Both the position numbers and the translations under genes were made by a program. From the NCBI GenBank assembly GCA_959601045.1, contig CAUGNZ010000008.1:1-64000 (forward strand): a stretch of DNA of 64,000 bases. The letters run 5' to 3'. Below the pieces are notes generated by a model. The model saw only the letters and a program-made list of their open reading frames with translations, ran no database searches and was not told the DNA's origin. This document shows positions 57,652 to 64,000 of this stretch, piece by piece (positions within the stretch are counted from its first letter, which is position 1; every line of letters starts with the position of its first letter). Source of the stretch: an uncultured Collinsella sp. GTDB taxonomy: Bacteria > Actinomycetota > Coriobacteriia > Coriobacteriales > Coriobacteriaceae.

Positions 57652-60093
57652 CTACCCCAGCGAGCGGTTGAGGGAGCCGAGCTCGTCGTTGCCCATGGTG
57701 CGCCACATTTGGAAGATACAACCGCGCGCCAGGAAAAAGAAACCGTTGTCGACCAGTTGCACAGCGGCATCTGCCAGCTGATTCGTCACGGCGGACACTG
57801 GCGGCAGCTCTAGTCCAGCCTTGTGGATGGTCTCGACCGCTTCCTCGAACGTCGGAGGCTCGCTGACGCCCATCTCGTTCATAAGGCCCTGCATTTCTTC
57901 CAGCGCGCTGCTGCCCGACTCCTCGCCGCGCGGCACCAGACGGTAACAAGCCAGCGCCAGGTCGAGCTGATCGCAATTCCAATAGGCAAACGCCAAGCGA
58001 TAGAACAGGTAGCCGATTGCAGAACGATCGCTGGCAATACGTAGGCCGTGGCGCGCCACCTCGATAATCTCGTCAAAGCGCTCCAGACGCGCAAGCACGT
58101 TGATGAGCGCAAAGTGCGACTGCATGGACGAGCGCGCCAGATCGTAAAGATGGCGCACCTCGGGCAGTGCTCGTTCAAAGTCCTCTTGCTCGGCGTAAAA
58201 GCCGCAGATCTCGTGCTGGGCAAAGTACAGCGCATCGGGCGCACGAAGGATTCGCACAGAGCGGTCTTCTTCCAACACCGGTAGCACCATGCGCACCAGC
58301 TGGTTATCGCAAAACTGCGTTTGAACCGGACCTGTCGCCAAAAGCTCGGCGACGGCGCACTTGGCCTCCAACTCCTCGACAAGACGGGAAAAGCCTTCAA
58401 AAGCACCTGTACGGTCGACTTTTGCCTGCTCGCGCAATTCAACAACACGGGCCACGTATGGGTCGTCGTCCTCTTCCATGACCTCCAGCTCGTCAGCCGT
58501 ATCGGCAAGCAGCAGATCGCGCAGCGCCGGCGGCAGCATGCGATGGTCATCACGCGGACGAGCATGAACCTCCGCCGGCTCAATCGTCTCCGGAGCGGTT
58601 GACTCATACGCCTCAAGCACACGCTTGCACGGCATATCGTCCATGTCCATGCTCTCAAGATCCTTGGCGACAGGCACGCAATCGGCCAGATAGGCCGCAC
58701 GCCCAAAGAAATACGTTGCGACAACGCACTCGCCCTGCTCACTGTCGGGAGCAGCAATCTGCACATAGCAGCGCGTGATGCAGGTGCCCGCGGCAAAACA
58801 CGCTGCCGCAAGCGTGAGCGCCACGCGCGCATCGTGCTCCGCGGCCCAGATCGTGCGCGTGTCCTCGTCCAGCTCGTGCCAGGCGTCATCTTGAGCGTCG
58901 TATTCACGTTGCGGCATGGCATCAACGACAGACTGCCCAAACCGAACGAGCATAATCCCCTCGGCAACGTTTGCCCGATAGGTATAGTCGAGCCGCGTGA
59001 CCACGTTAAGCGCCTCGACAATACGCGCGAAGCGGGTACGCACATCCCACTCACCGCCCGGCTGGCAAGCCACCGTACCCGGTTCGCCCCACGGGTTATC
59101 GCTCGAGGCCGTATCGAGCAGTCGAGGAACATCGTTGGTCGTCTTAGCAATATGCCACGCATCAAAGAGCGCGCAGCCCTCAAGGCTCGGCGAGGATGCC
59201 GCAGGGACCAATCCGGCCCCGATGTGCTCAAGGATGCCGGAGAGACGGTTAAGACGGCACTCGATGGCAAGCAGCATGTCAATCTCGTCCTGGTCCAGCA
59301 GGCTGCGATCAAAATTGAGATAGAAAAGCTTTGAGCGATCAATGCGAGCCAGGCTCATCTCGGACTTAGCGGCGATGGTGCGCAAGCGGGGCAAGTCAAT
59401 TTCACTCATAAGGGCGGCGGCATAGCGCTCGATACCGCTCGGATTCTCGGCATGGTCAACGCGGTAAAGCAGCGTCTCGATAGCATCAGGTAGCGGTGTC
59501 GTGTTAAAGCCCAAAAACACCTCGACCGGCTCGGGCAACTTTACGAGCTTGATCTTGTCGATAACATTTTGCATACCCTCGTCGAGTCCGCCGGCGTCCG
59601 CCGTGCTCGCAATGGCATTTTCGGAGTCAGCGAATATCACGTAGCGCAGGAACATCGATGCCATGAACTCGCCGTAAGGAAGGGAGCGGGTCGAATTCCA
59701 TGTCTCGTGGTCGGACTGCTCGCGCATGGGGCCTTCGGGAGAGCCGACGGTTCGCGCGCACGCGCGCATCGTGCCGTTGGCTCCCCGAACCACAATCTCA
59801 CCAATACCGGAGTCCGACTCGTCAAGGACCAGTTCCATGTCGGGATCGTTGGGCAGCGGAGTCTCGCTAACGGGGCGGTCCACCTTGTACACCTCGCCCG
59901 AAACGCTTACGTAGCCCAAAAGCGACACATGACTTTTGCCAACGAATTCGACGACATAGCAAGATTCATGTTGATCCTCGCCAAAGAGTTTCCAGACCAC
60001 GCCATATGAGCGTCCCGCTGGCTGCTCGGGCATCGCCGGAAAGCGCTTCTTGGGATCGAGAAACCTGAGCTTGTATGTCGGACGCTCTGCCAC
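57652..60093 (-). CDS. Unrecognised 813-residue protein with TPR-like C-terminal half
   Basis: I do not recognise this protein. It has no signal peptide or membrane segment. Residues 1-130 look like a beta-rich domain (GVVWKLFGEDQHESCYVVEFVG); 140-330 and 400-560 are mostly helical with many acidic residues; from about 600 to 760 helical pairs such as EQEDFERALPEVRHLYDLA and CDQLDLALACYRLVP suggest tetratricopeptide-like repeats. It starts with GTG (60093) after an AGGGTGAT. It stands alone between two tRNA groups. A scaffold or regulator is one guess from the repeat architecture. Confidence 0.75.
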   Translation of the reverse strand: MAERPTYKLRFLDPKKRFPAMPEQPAGRSYGVVWKLFGEDQHESCYVVEFVGKSHVSLLGYVSVSGEVYKVDRPVSETPLPNDPDMELVLDESDSGIGEIVVRGANGTMRACARTVGSPEGPMREQSDHETWNSTRSLPYGEFMASMFLRYVIFADSENAIASTADAGGLDEGMQNVIDKIKLVKLPEPVEVFLGFNTTPLPDAIETLLYRVDHAENPSGIERYAAALMSEIDLPRLRTIAAKSEMSLARIDRSKLFYLNFDRSLLDQDEIDMLLAIECRLNRLSGILEHIGAGLVPAASSPSLEGCALFDAWHIAKTTNDVPRLLDTASSDNPWGEPGTVACQPGGEWDVRTRFARIVEALNVVTRLDYTYRANVAEGIMLVRFGQSVVDAMPQREYDAQDDAWHELDEDTRTIWAAEHDARVALTLAAACFAAGTCITRCYVQIAAPDSEQGECVVATYFFGRAAYLADCVPVAKDLESMDMDDMPCKRVLEAYESTAPETIEPAEVHARPRDDHRMLPPALRDLLLADTADELEVMEEDDDPYVARVVELREQAKVDRTGAFEGFSRLVEELEAKCAVAELLATGPVQTQFCDNQLVRMVLPVLEEDRSVRILRAPDALYFAQHEICGFYAEQEDFERALPEVRHLYDLARSSMQSHFALINVLARLERFDEIIEVARHGLRIASDRSAIGYLFYRLAFAYWNCDQLDLALACYRLVPRGEESGSSALEEMQGLMNEMGVSEPPTFEEAVETIHKAGLELPPVSAVTNQLADAAVQLVDNGFFFLARGCIFQMWRTMGNDELGSLNRSLG

Positions 60094-60223
60094 GAAGTAT
60101 CACCCTGATCGGTCGTTGAGAGAAGGAGTGGTCGCGAATAAGTCGCGACATCTACTCGGAATCTTACACGAGTCGACAGGAAATCGTCCCTTTGGACGAA
60201 AGCACTCAAGCTGGCGCAAAAGA

Positions 60224-60247
60224 AAAGCCCCCGTTGCCGGGAGCTTT
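60224..60247 (-). terminator. tRNA-Arg-type terminator behind a composite element
   Basis: Stem AAAGCcCCCG / CGGGaGCTTT followed by TTTTCTTTTG on the minus strand; a duplicate of the terminator at 60415. Confidence 0.75.
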
Positions 60248-60256
60248 AATCTCAAA

Positions 60257-60392
60257 TGGTGCGGCGTATAGGATTCCGCGCATCCGCTGCGCGGATCCGC
60301 ACCGGCTTCGCCCGCCTGCCGGCGTGCTCGCCCGCGGGCTAAAAACGCTCCCGCGTTTTCTTTACGCCCGCGCCTCGACCGAGGTTCGAATC
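60257..60392 (-). repeat. tRNA-linked composite element, Arg version A
   Basis: The left end is a copy of the tRNA-Arg 3' end with CCA (60257-60276). The core has ATCCGC/GCGGAT (60282-60296) and CGCGGGC/GCCCGCG (60333-60339 / 60366-60372) stems enclosing AAAACGC/GCGTTTT, and the right end is GAGGTTCGAATC. Same layout as the Ser version, with paired changes in the stems. Confidence 0.8.
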
Positions 60393-60414
60393 AATGCAGT
60401 GTTTACGTAAAAGA

Positions 60415-60438
60415 AAAGCCCCCGTTGCCGGGAGCTTT
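60415..60438 (-). terminator. Terminator of tRNA-Arg copy 1
   Basis: Same hairpin as at 60224 with TTTTCTTTT on the minus strand, 10 nt after the CCA end. Confidence 0.8.
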
Positions 60439-60447
60439 AATCTCAAA

Positions 60448-60524
60448 TGGTGCGGCGTATAGGATTCGAACCTATGACGTTCTGATTCGTAGTCAGACCC
60501 TCTATCCAGCTGAGGTAACGCCGC
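60448..60524 (-). tRNA. tRNA-Arg(ACG), copy 1
   Basis: A 77-nt tRNA with encoded CCA: acceptor GCGGCGT/ACGCCGC, anticodon loop CTACGAA (ACG at 60490-60488), T-arm GGTTCGAATCC. Confidence 0.95.
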
Positions 60525-60678
60525 GACTTGTTGATTATTATGCACAGGGACTGAATAATGGTCAAGCATTTTTTCAAAAAAAGTTATCGAATTTGATTTT
60601 TACTCATTTGATGCAGTCGATCGACTCGATACTTTCAAACACGGCGAAAGCAACTCCTCAAGTATGTCGACATATAAG

Positions 60679-60703
60679 AAAAGCCTCCGTTACCGGAGGC
60701 TTT
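60679..60703 (-). terminator. Terminator of tRNA-Arg copy 2
   Basis: Stem AAAGCCTCCG / CGGAGGCTTT followed by TTCTTAT on the minus strand. Confidence 0.75.
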
Positions 60704-60713
60704 AAAGTTCAGT

Positions 60714-60790
60714 TGGTGCGGCGTATAGGATTCGAACCTATGACGTTCTGATTCGTAGTCAGACCCTCTATCCAGCTGAGGTAACGCCGC
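60714..60790 (-). tRNA. tRNA-Arg(ACG), copy 2
   Basis: Identical in sequence to copy 1 over the 77 nt. It has its own terminator and no full composite element directly behind it. Confidence 0.95.
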
Positions 60791-60876
60791 AACGCACGGA
60801 TTATTATGCACGCGAGCCCCCGATGGGTCAAGCGACAATTAGAAAAAATTTTACGGAGTGATAATTAAGTTGTTCG

Positions 60877-60900
60877 TGCCTCGACCGAGGTTCGAATCCA
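60877..60900. repeat. Remnant right end of a composite element
   Basis: CCTCGACCGAGGTTCGAATC matches the right ends at 60373 and 61071; the rest of the element is missing. Confidence 0.6.
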
Positions 60901-60920
60901 TGCGGTGTTGCCATAAAAGA

Positions 60921-60944
60921 AAAGCCCCCGTTGCCGGAGGCTTT
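60921..60944 (-). terminator. tRNA-Arg-type terminator behind composite element B
   Basis: Stem AAAGCCcCCG / CGGaGGCTTT with TTTTCTTTT on the minus strand. Confidence 0.75.
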
Positions 60945-60954
60945 CAATTTCAAT

Positions 60955-61090
60955 TGGTGCGGCGTATAGGATTCCGCGCATCCGCTTCGCGGATCCGCAC
61001 CGGCTTCGCCCGCCTGCCGGCGGACTCGCCCGCGGGCTAAAAACGCTCCGCGTTTTCTTGACGCCCGCGCCTCGACCGAGGTTCGAATCC
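60955..61090 (-). repeat. tRNA-linked composite element, Arg version B
   Basis: Nearly identical to version A: the tRNA-Arg 3' end with CCA at 60955-60974, the same three hairpins, and a T-arm-like right end. A few differences lie in loops (for example GCTTCGC against GCTGCGC). Confidence 0.8.
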
Positions 61091-61110
61091 CTGTCTGGTC
61101 TCCAAAAAAG

Positions 61111-61134
61111 AAAAGCCCCCGTTGCCGGAGGCTT
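61111..61134 (-). terminator. Terminator of tRNA-Arg copy 3
   Basis: Stem AAAGCCcCCG / CGGaGGCTT, T-rich on the minus strand, 10 nt beyond the CCA. Confidence 0.75.
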
Positions 61135-61144
61135 CAAGTTCAAT

Positions 61145-61221
61145 TGGTGCGGCGTATAGGATTCGAACCTATGACGTTCTGATTCGTAGTCAGACCCTCT
61201 ATCCAGCTGAGGTAACGCCGC
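61145..61221 (-). tRNA. tRNA-Arg(ACG), copy 3
   Basis: A third identical 77-nt gene with encoded CCA, first of the minus-strand array and probably nearest the promoter. Confidence 0.95.
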
Positions 61222-61298
61222 AGCGCAAGACATATAAAACCACTTTAGCTTATTGGAGTCAAGCACAATTTCAAACTTTTTTGTGGAACGCAGTCTTG

Positions 61299-61676
61299 TC
61301 ATGCTGCTCCGCATATACCGTCGTTCCCCGTACGATCGATTGGCTTTTCGATCACGTCAAACTTAGCATCAAGTTCCCTCAGGAGCGATCTCACCCGCTG
61401 GGCACAATCATAATCGGCAAACGAGATACTCAACATGCGAGCAACCTGGTTAGATGTCCGGACCCCATAGAAATGCTCCAGGGCCACAAGCCCCTCGTGC
61501 GCCACAAACGTCTCAACCACATGAGGCGACTCCTCAAAGCACCATTGGGTCAACGGACCCCCGCTCGTCTGTCGAACCACCAGGCCACCCATGCCAGACG
61601 GCTCACACGTTACAAGCAGGTACTCCCCGCCCTCGTCGCTCTCAAACAAAACCACCCGATCATCAAACAGCTCCAT
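61299..61676 (-). CDS. Small uncharacterised cytoplasmic protein
   Basis: A 125-residue protein with no recognisable domain. The N-terminal half is beta-rich (DRVVLFESDEGGEYLLVTCEPSG) and the C-terminal half helical (SNQVARMLSISFADYDCAQRVRSLLREL). AAAGGGG precedes the ATG. It lies between serS and the tRNA-Arg array on the same strand. No function can be proposed. Confidence 0.7.
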   Translation of the reverse strand: MELFDDRVVLFESDEGGEYLLVTCEPSGMGGLVVRQTSGGPLTQWCFEESPHVVETFVAHEGLVALEHFYGVRTSNQVARMLSISFADYDCAQRVRSLLRELDAKFDVIEKPIDRTGNDGICGAA

Positions 61677-61803
61677 CGCGTCCCCTTTCTCTCGCTCTTA
61701 TTTAGCAAAAGCATAGCAGGTAGATTGCTGTATACAGAACAGTTGTTCGTGTGTTTTCTATTGAGCTGTCCGCACGGCATGGTATGGACCTGCGCACGAA
61801 ATA

Positions 61804-61826
61804 GGGCGCCCCCGAAGGAGCGCCCT
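61804..61826 (-). terminator. Hairpin after serS
   Basis: AGGGCGC / GCGCCCT stem with a CCCGAAGG interior, 23 nt after the serS stop; only a short T-run (ATTTC). Confidence 0.5.
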
Positions 61827-61849
61827 TGCATATCGCCTATGCAGCCAAG

Positions 61850-63133
61850 TTACGCGACCGGCTCGATCTTCTCGAGGCCGCCCATGTAGGGACGCAGGAC
61901 CTCGGGGATCGTGATGGTGCCGTCGGCGTTCTGGTAGTTCTCCAGAATGGCTGCCATGGTACGGCCAGCCGGCAGGCCGGAACCGTTGAGGGTGTGCAGA
62001 TAGCGCGAACCCTTGAAGTTCTCGGGGTCGCGATACTTGATGTTGGCGCGGCGAGCCTGGAAGTCACCGCAGTTGGAGCAGGAGCTGATCTCCTTGTAGG
62101 CGTTGTAGCTCGGCAGCCAGACCTCGATGTCGTAGGTCTGACGGGCAGAGAAGCCCAAGTCGCCGGTGCACAGGCTAATCACGCGATACGGAAGGCCCAG
62201 CTGCTGCAGCAGGTACTCGGCCTCGGCGGTCATGCTCTCGAGCTCCTCGTCGGACTCCTCCGGCTTAGCGAACTTGACCATCTCGACCTTGTCGAACTCG
62301 TGCTGACGGATGATGCCACGGGTATCGCGACCGGCGGAACCGGCCTCCTCGCGGAAGCAGGGGGTGAAGGCGGTGTAGCGGCGCGGCAGGGTGTCGGCGT
62401 CGAGGACCTCACCGGCGTGCAGGTTGGTGAGCACGACCTCGGCGGTGGGGATCAGGAAGTTGTCGCCCGAGACGTGATAGGCGTCGTCCTCGAACTTGGG
62501 CAGCTGGCCCGTGCCGAACATGGTCTGACGCTTGACGACGATGGGCGGCCACCACTCCTTAAAACCACGGCTGGTGTGCGTATCGAGGAAGAAGTTGATG
62601 AGGGCACGCTCAAGACGGGCGCCGGCGCCACCGAGAACGGTGAAGCGGCTGCCGGAGAGCTTGTTGCCGCGCTCGAAGTCAAGGATGTCGAGGTCGGTGC
62701 CCAGATCCCAGTGCGGCTTAAAGTCGAAGTCGAACTCGCGCGGGGTGCCCCAACGACGGCGCTCGATGTTCTCGTCCTCGTCCTTGCCGTACGGCGTGGC
62801 CTCGCAGGGAATGTTGGGCAGGTGAGCCATGAAGTCGTACTGCTCCTGCTCGAGGGCGGTGCGGCGCTCGGCCAGACCGTCAATCTTCTCGTTGACGGCG
62901 CGCACGGCCTCCTTGGCGGCCTCGGCCTCGTCCTTCTTGCCCTCCTTCATCAGGGCGCCGATCTTCTTGGACTCGGCATTGCGCGTGGCTTGAAGTTCCT
63001 CAACCTCGGTGATGACGGCACGACGCTCGTCGTCGAGCTCAAAGAACTTCTCGCGATCCCAAGACGTCTGGCGGTTAGCCATGGCGACATCGATGGCATC
63101 GGGGTTCTCGCGAACAAACTTGATATCAAGCAT
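61850..63133 (-). CDS. serS: Seryl-tRNA synthetase
   Basis: A 427-residue class II synthetase. The N-terminal coiled-coil tRNA-binding arm (about 30-105) is followed by the core: motif 2 around TPCFREEAGSAGRDTRGIIRQHEFDKVE and motif 3 at NGSGLPAGRTMAAILENYQ. GGAGG lies just before the ATG at 63133 (about 6 nt), so I use this start rather than 63160. It charges tRNA-Ser, including the gene at 57.5 kb. Confidence 0.96.
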   Translation of the reverse strand: MLDIKFVRENPDAIDVAMANRQTSWDREKFFELDDERRAVITEVEELQATRNAESKKIGALMKEGKKDEAEAAKEAVRAVNEKIDGLAERRTALEQEQYDFMAHLPNIPCEATPYGKDEDENIERRRWGTPREFDFDFKPHWDLGTDLDILDFERGNKLSGSRFTVLGGAGARLERALINFFLDTHTSRGFKEWWPPIVVKRQTMFGTGQLPKFEDDAYHVSGDNFLIPTAEVVLTNLHAGEVLDADTLPRRYTAFTPCFREEAGSAGRDTRGIIRQHEFDKVEMVKFAKPEESDEELESMTAEAEYLLQQLGLPYRVISLCTGDLGFSARQTYDIEVWLPSYNAYKEISSCSNCGDFQARRANIKYRDPENFKGSRYLHTLNGSGLPAGRTMAAILENYQNADGTITIPEVLRPYMGGLEKIEPVA

Positions 63134-63244
63134 TAGATCCTCCGGCGATATACATTCCATTTAGGTTGCAACCTTGTACATGTATGGGCAAGTATATACT
63201 TATGAGCGTTTACGACCCAACTCAACTACGCAAGAAGGCACCCA

Positions 63245-63418
63245 ATGGACGCAGTTTTTTCCTTTTTGTTTGGCACCCGCACCGGTTTTGCCATCCTTTT
63301 CGCCGGCGGCATCCTGCTGTTTGCGATTATTGCCTTTGTAATGGAGAAGCGCACCCATAAGATGTATGTCGACCGCGGCCCCAAGTCCGAGGACGAAGAA
63401 GACAGCTTCTGGGACTAA
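63245..63418 (+). CDS. 57-residue single-pass membrane protein
   Basis: A short plus-strand gene. Residues 5-34 form one hydrophobic helix (TGFAILFAGGILLFAIIAFV); a basic stretch (MEKRTHK) is followed by an acidic tail ending EDEEDSFWD. AGAAGG precedes the ATG by 6 nt. The positive-inside rule places the tail in the cytoplasm. No family is recognised with confidence. A 38-nt repeat begins 5 nt after the stop. Confidence 0.7.
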   Translation: MDAVFSFLFGTRTGFAILFAGGILLFAIIAFVMEKRTHKMYVDRGPKSEDEEDSFWD

Positions 63419-63422
63419 CCTG

Positions 63423-63460
63423 CCAAAAAGGGACAGGTTTATTTTGGTCGGTTTTATCTG
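63423..63460. repeat. 38-nt intergenic repeat, copy 2
   Basis: Matches 19657-19694 at 37 of 38 bases. It follows the small membrane protein gene and faces a rearranged inverted copy at 63528-63582. Confidence 0.8.
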
Positions 63461-63469
63461 GGCAAACGC

Positions 63470-63512
63470 AAGTGCCCCGCAACTGGAATTGAGCCAGTTG
63501 CGGGGCACTTTT
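63470..63512. terminator. Bidirectional terminator between the small membrane gene and proC
   Basis: Perfect 17-bp stem (AAGTGCCCCGCAACTGG and complement) with a 7-nt loop and TTTT on one side. It serves converging genes. Confidence 0.85.
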
Positions 63513-63527
63513 CGCTAAAAGGACAAA

Positions 63528-63582
63528 ACCGCAGGAAAAACCTGCCAAAATAAACTGTCCCTTTTTTGGTCGGTTTTACTGG
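63528..63582. repeat. Rearranged copy of the 38-nt repeat
   Basis: 63545-63567 is the inverted left half (CCAAAATAAACTGTCCC), followed by the right half (GGTCGGTTTTA) in direct orientation. With copy 2 it brackets the terminator. Confidence 0.65.
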
Positions 63583-64000
63583 AGGGTTGCGTCGATTGCC
63601 TTGACCAGGGCGCTGCGCATGCCGGCGTCCTCGAGTGCAACGACGCCCTTGATGGTGGCACCGCCGGGCGAGCATACGGCATCCTTCATCGCCGCAGGAT
63701 GCTGGCCAGTTGCAAGCTGCAGCTTTGCCGTACCCAGCACCATCTGGCTCACAATGCGATAAGCATCCGCACGCGGGATACCGTGCTTGACCGCCGCATC
63801 GCCCAGGGCCTCGATTGCCATGGCGACAAACGCCGGAGCGCAACCACCCACCGTGCCGCCCACAAACAGCAGGCTTGTGTCGAGCTCGACGACAGCGCCA
63901 AGCTTACCGAGCAGGTCGAGCACCACAGCACGCTGCTCGTCGTTAAGCGTCGAAGCCTTCTCGCAGGCGATGACGCCCTCGCCCACCGAAACCGGCGTGT
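63576..64000 (-). CDS. proC: Pyrroline-5-carboxylate reductase, partial
   Basis: The C-terminal 141 residues; the 5' end is outside the window. TPVSVGEGV corresponds to the end of the NADP-binding domain, and the rest is the helical dimerisation domain with the signature around LATGQHPAAMKDAVCSPGGATIKGVVALEDAG. It makes L-proline from pyrroline-5-carboxylate. The stop lies against the rearranged 38-nt repeat. Confidence 0.92.
   Translation of the reverse strand, partial: TPVSVGEGVIACEKASTLNDEQRAVVLDLLGKLGAVVELDTSLLFVGGTVGGCAPAFVAMAIEALGDAAVKHGIPRADAYRIVSQMVLGTAKLQLATGQHPAAMKDAVCSPGGATIKGVVALEDAGMRSALVKAIDATLQ

Noticed and set aside
60224..61134. CRISPR-like array from regularly repeated blocks
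   Set aside because: The repeats are tRNA-Arg genes, their terminators and composite elements; lengths and spacing are irregular and there are no cas genes.

Overview
The window looks like the chromosome of a GC-rich gut actinobacterium of the Coriobacteriia, most likely Collinsella or a close relative. That is inferred from protein style, codon bias, the mix of genes and the Coriobacteriia-type small Cys-rich FeoB partner; no rRNA is present to prove it. Almost all genes lie on the minus strand, and there is no phage, IS element, CRISPR array or rRNA.

1-19.3 kb is a pectin/galacturonate utilisation locus. A GPH-type symporter would import oligogalacturonides. A GH28 polygalacturonase, a CE8 pectin methylesterase fused to an alpha/beta-hydrolase esterase, an SGNH esterase and a GH105 unsaturated-uronyl hydrolase would dismantle them, all apparently in the cytoplasm because none has a signal peptide. 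UxaC, UxaB and UxaA take D-galacturonate to 2-keto-3-deoxygluconate. An RpiB-fold isomerase at 159-800 is a good candidate for the DhuI step on unsaturated uronate. Two Fe-S flavoenzymes and a TIM-barrel isomerase are tied to the locus without an assigned step. A LacI-family regulator sits at the far end, and at least seven copies of a GGTGAACGTTCACC-type operator mark three promoters, each with one operator on either side of the -10 box.

19.3-26.1 kb holds an iron uptake group (feoA, feoA, feoB and a Cys-rich partner), an HPr-like protein with Asp in place of Ser46, aspS and serB. 26.2-30.8 kb is a lactate racemase (lar) region: larB, a larC that stops after the LarC1 domain, a TetR regulator, a MIP channel and larA. 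Very long composite hairpins lie 3' of the MIP gene and of ppc. 31.3-44.9 kb has ppc, hisS, an OFA-type MFS transporter, an M20 amidohydrolase, an EamA transporter and a translationally coupled pair of YhgE/Pip membrane proteins. 45.4-50.3 kb has htpG, a GNAT acetyltransferase and a CpsB-CpsD-Wzz control module with no polymer genes beside it. 50.4-57.1 kb carries two two-component systems around a lone pstB, then a D-Ala-D-Ala carboxypeptidase.

57.2-61.3 kb holds one tRNA-Ser and three near-identical tRNA-Arg genes around an 813-residue protein I do not recognise. Beside these tRNAs sit copies of an unusual ~135-bp element that joins a tRNA 3' end to a core of hairpins with compensating base changes. 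serS, a 57-residue membrane protein and the 3' part of proC close the window.
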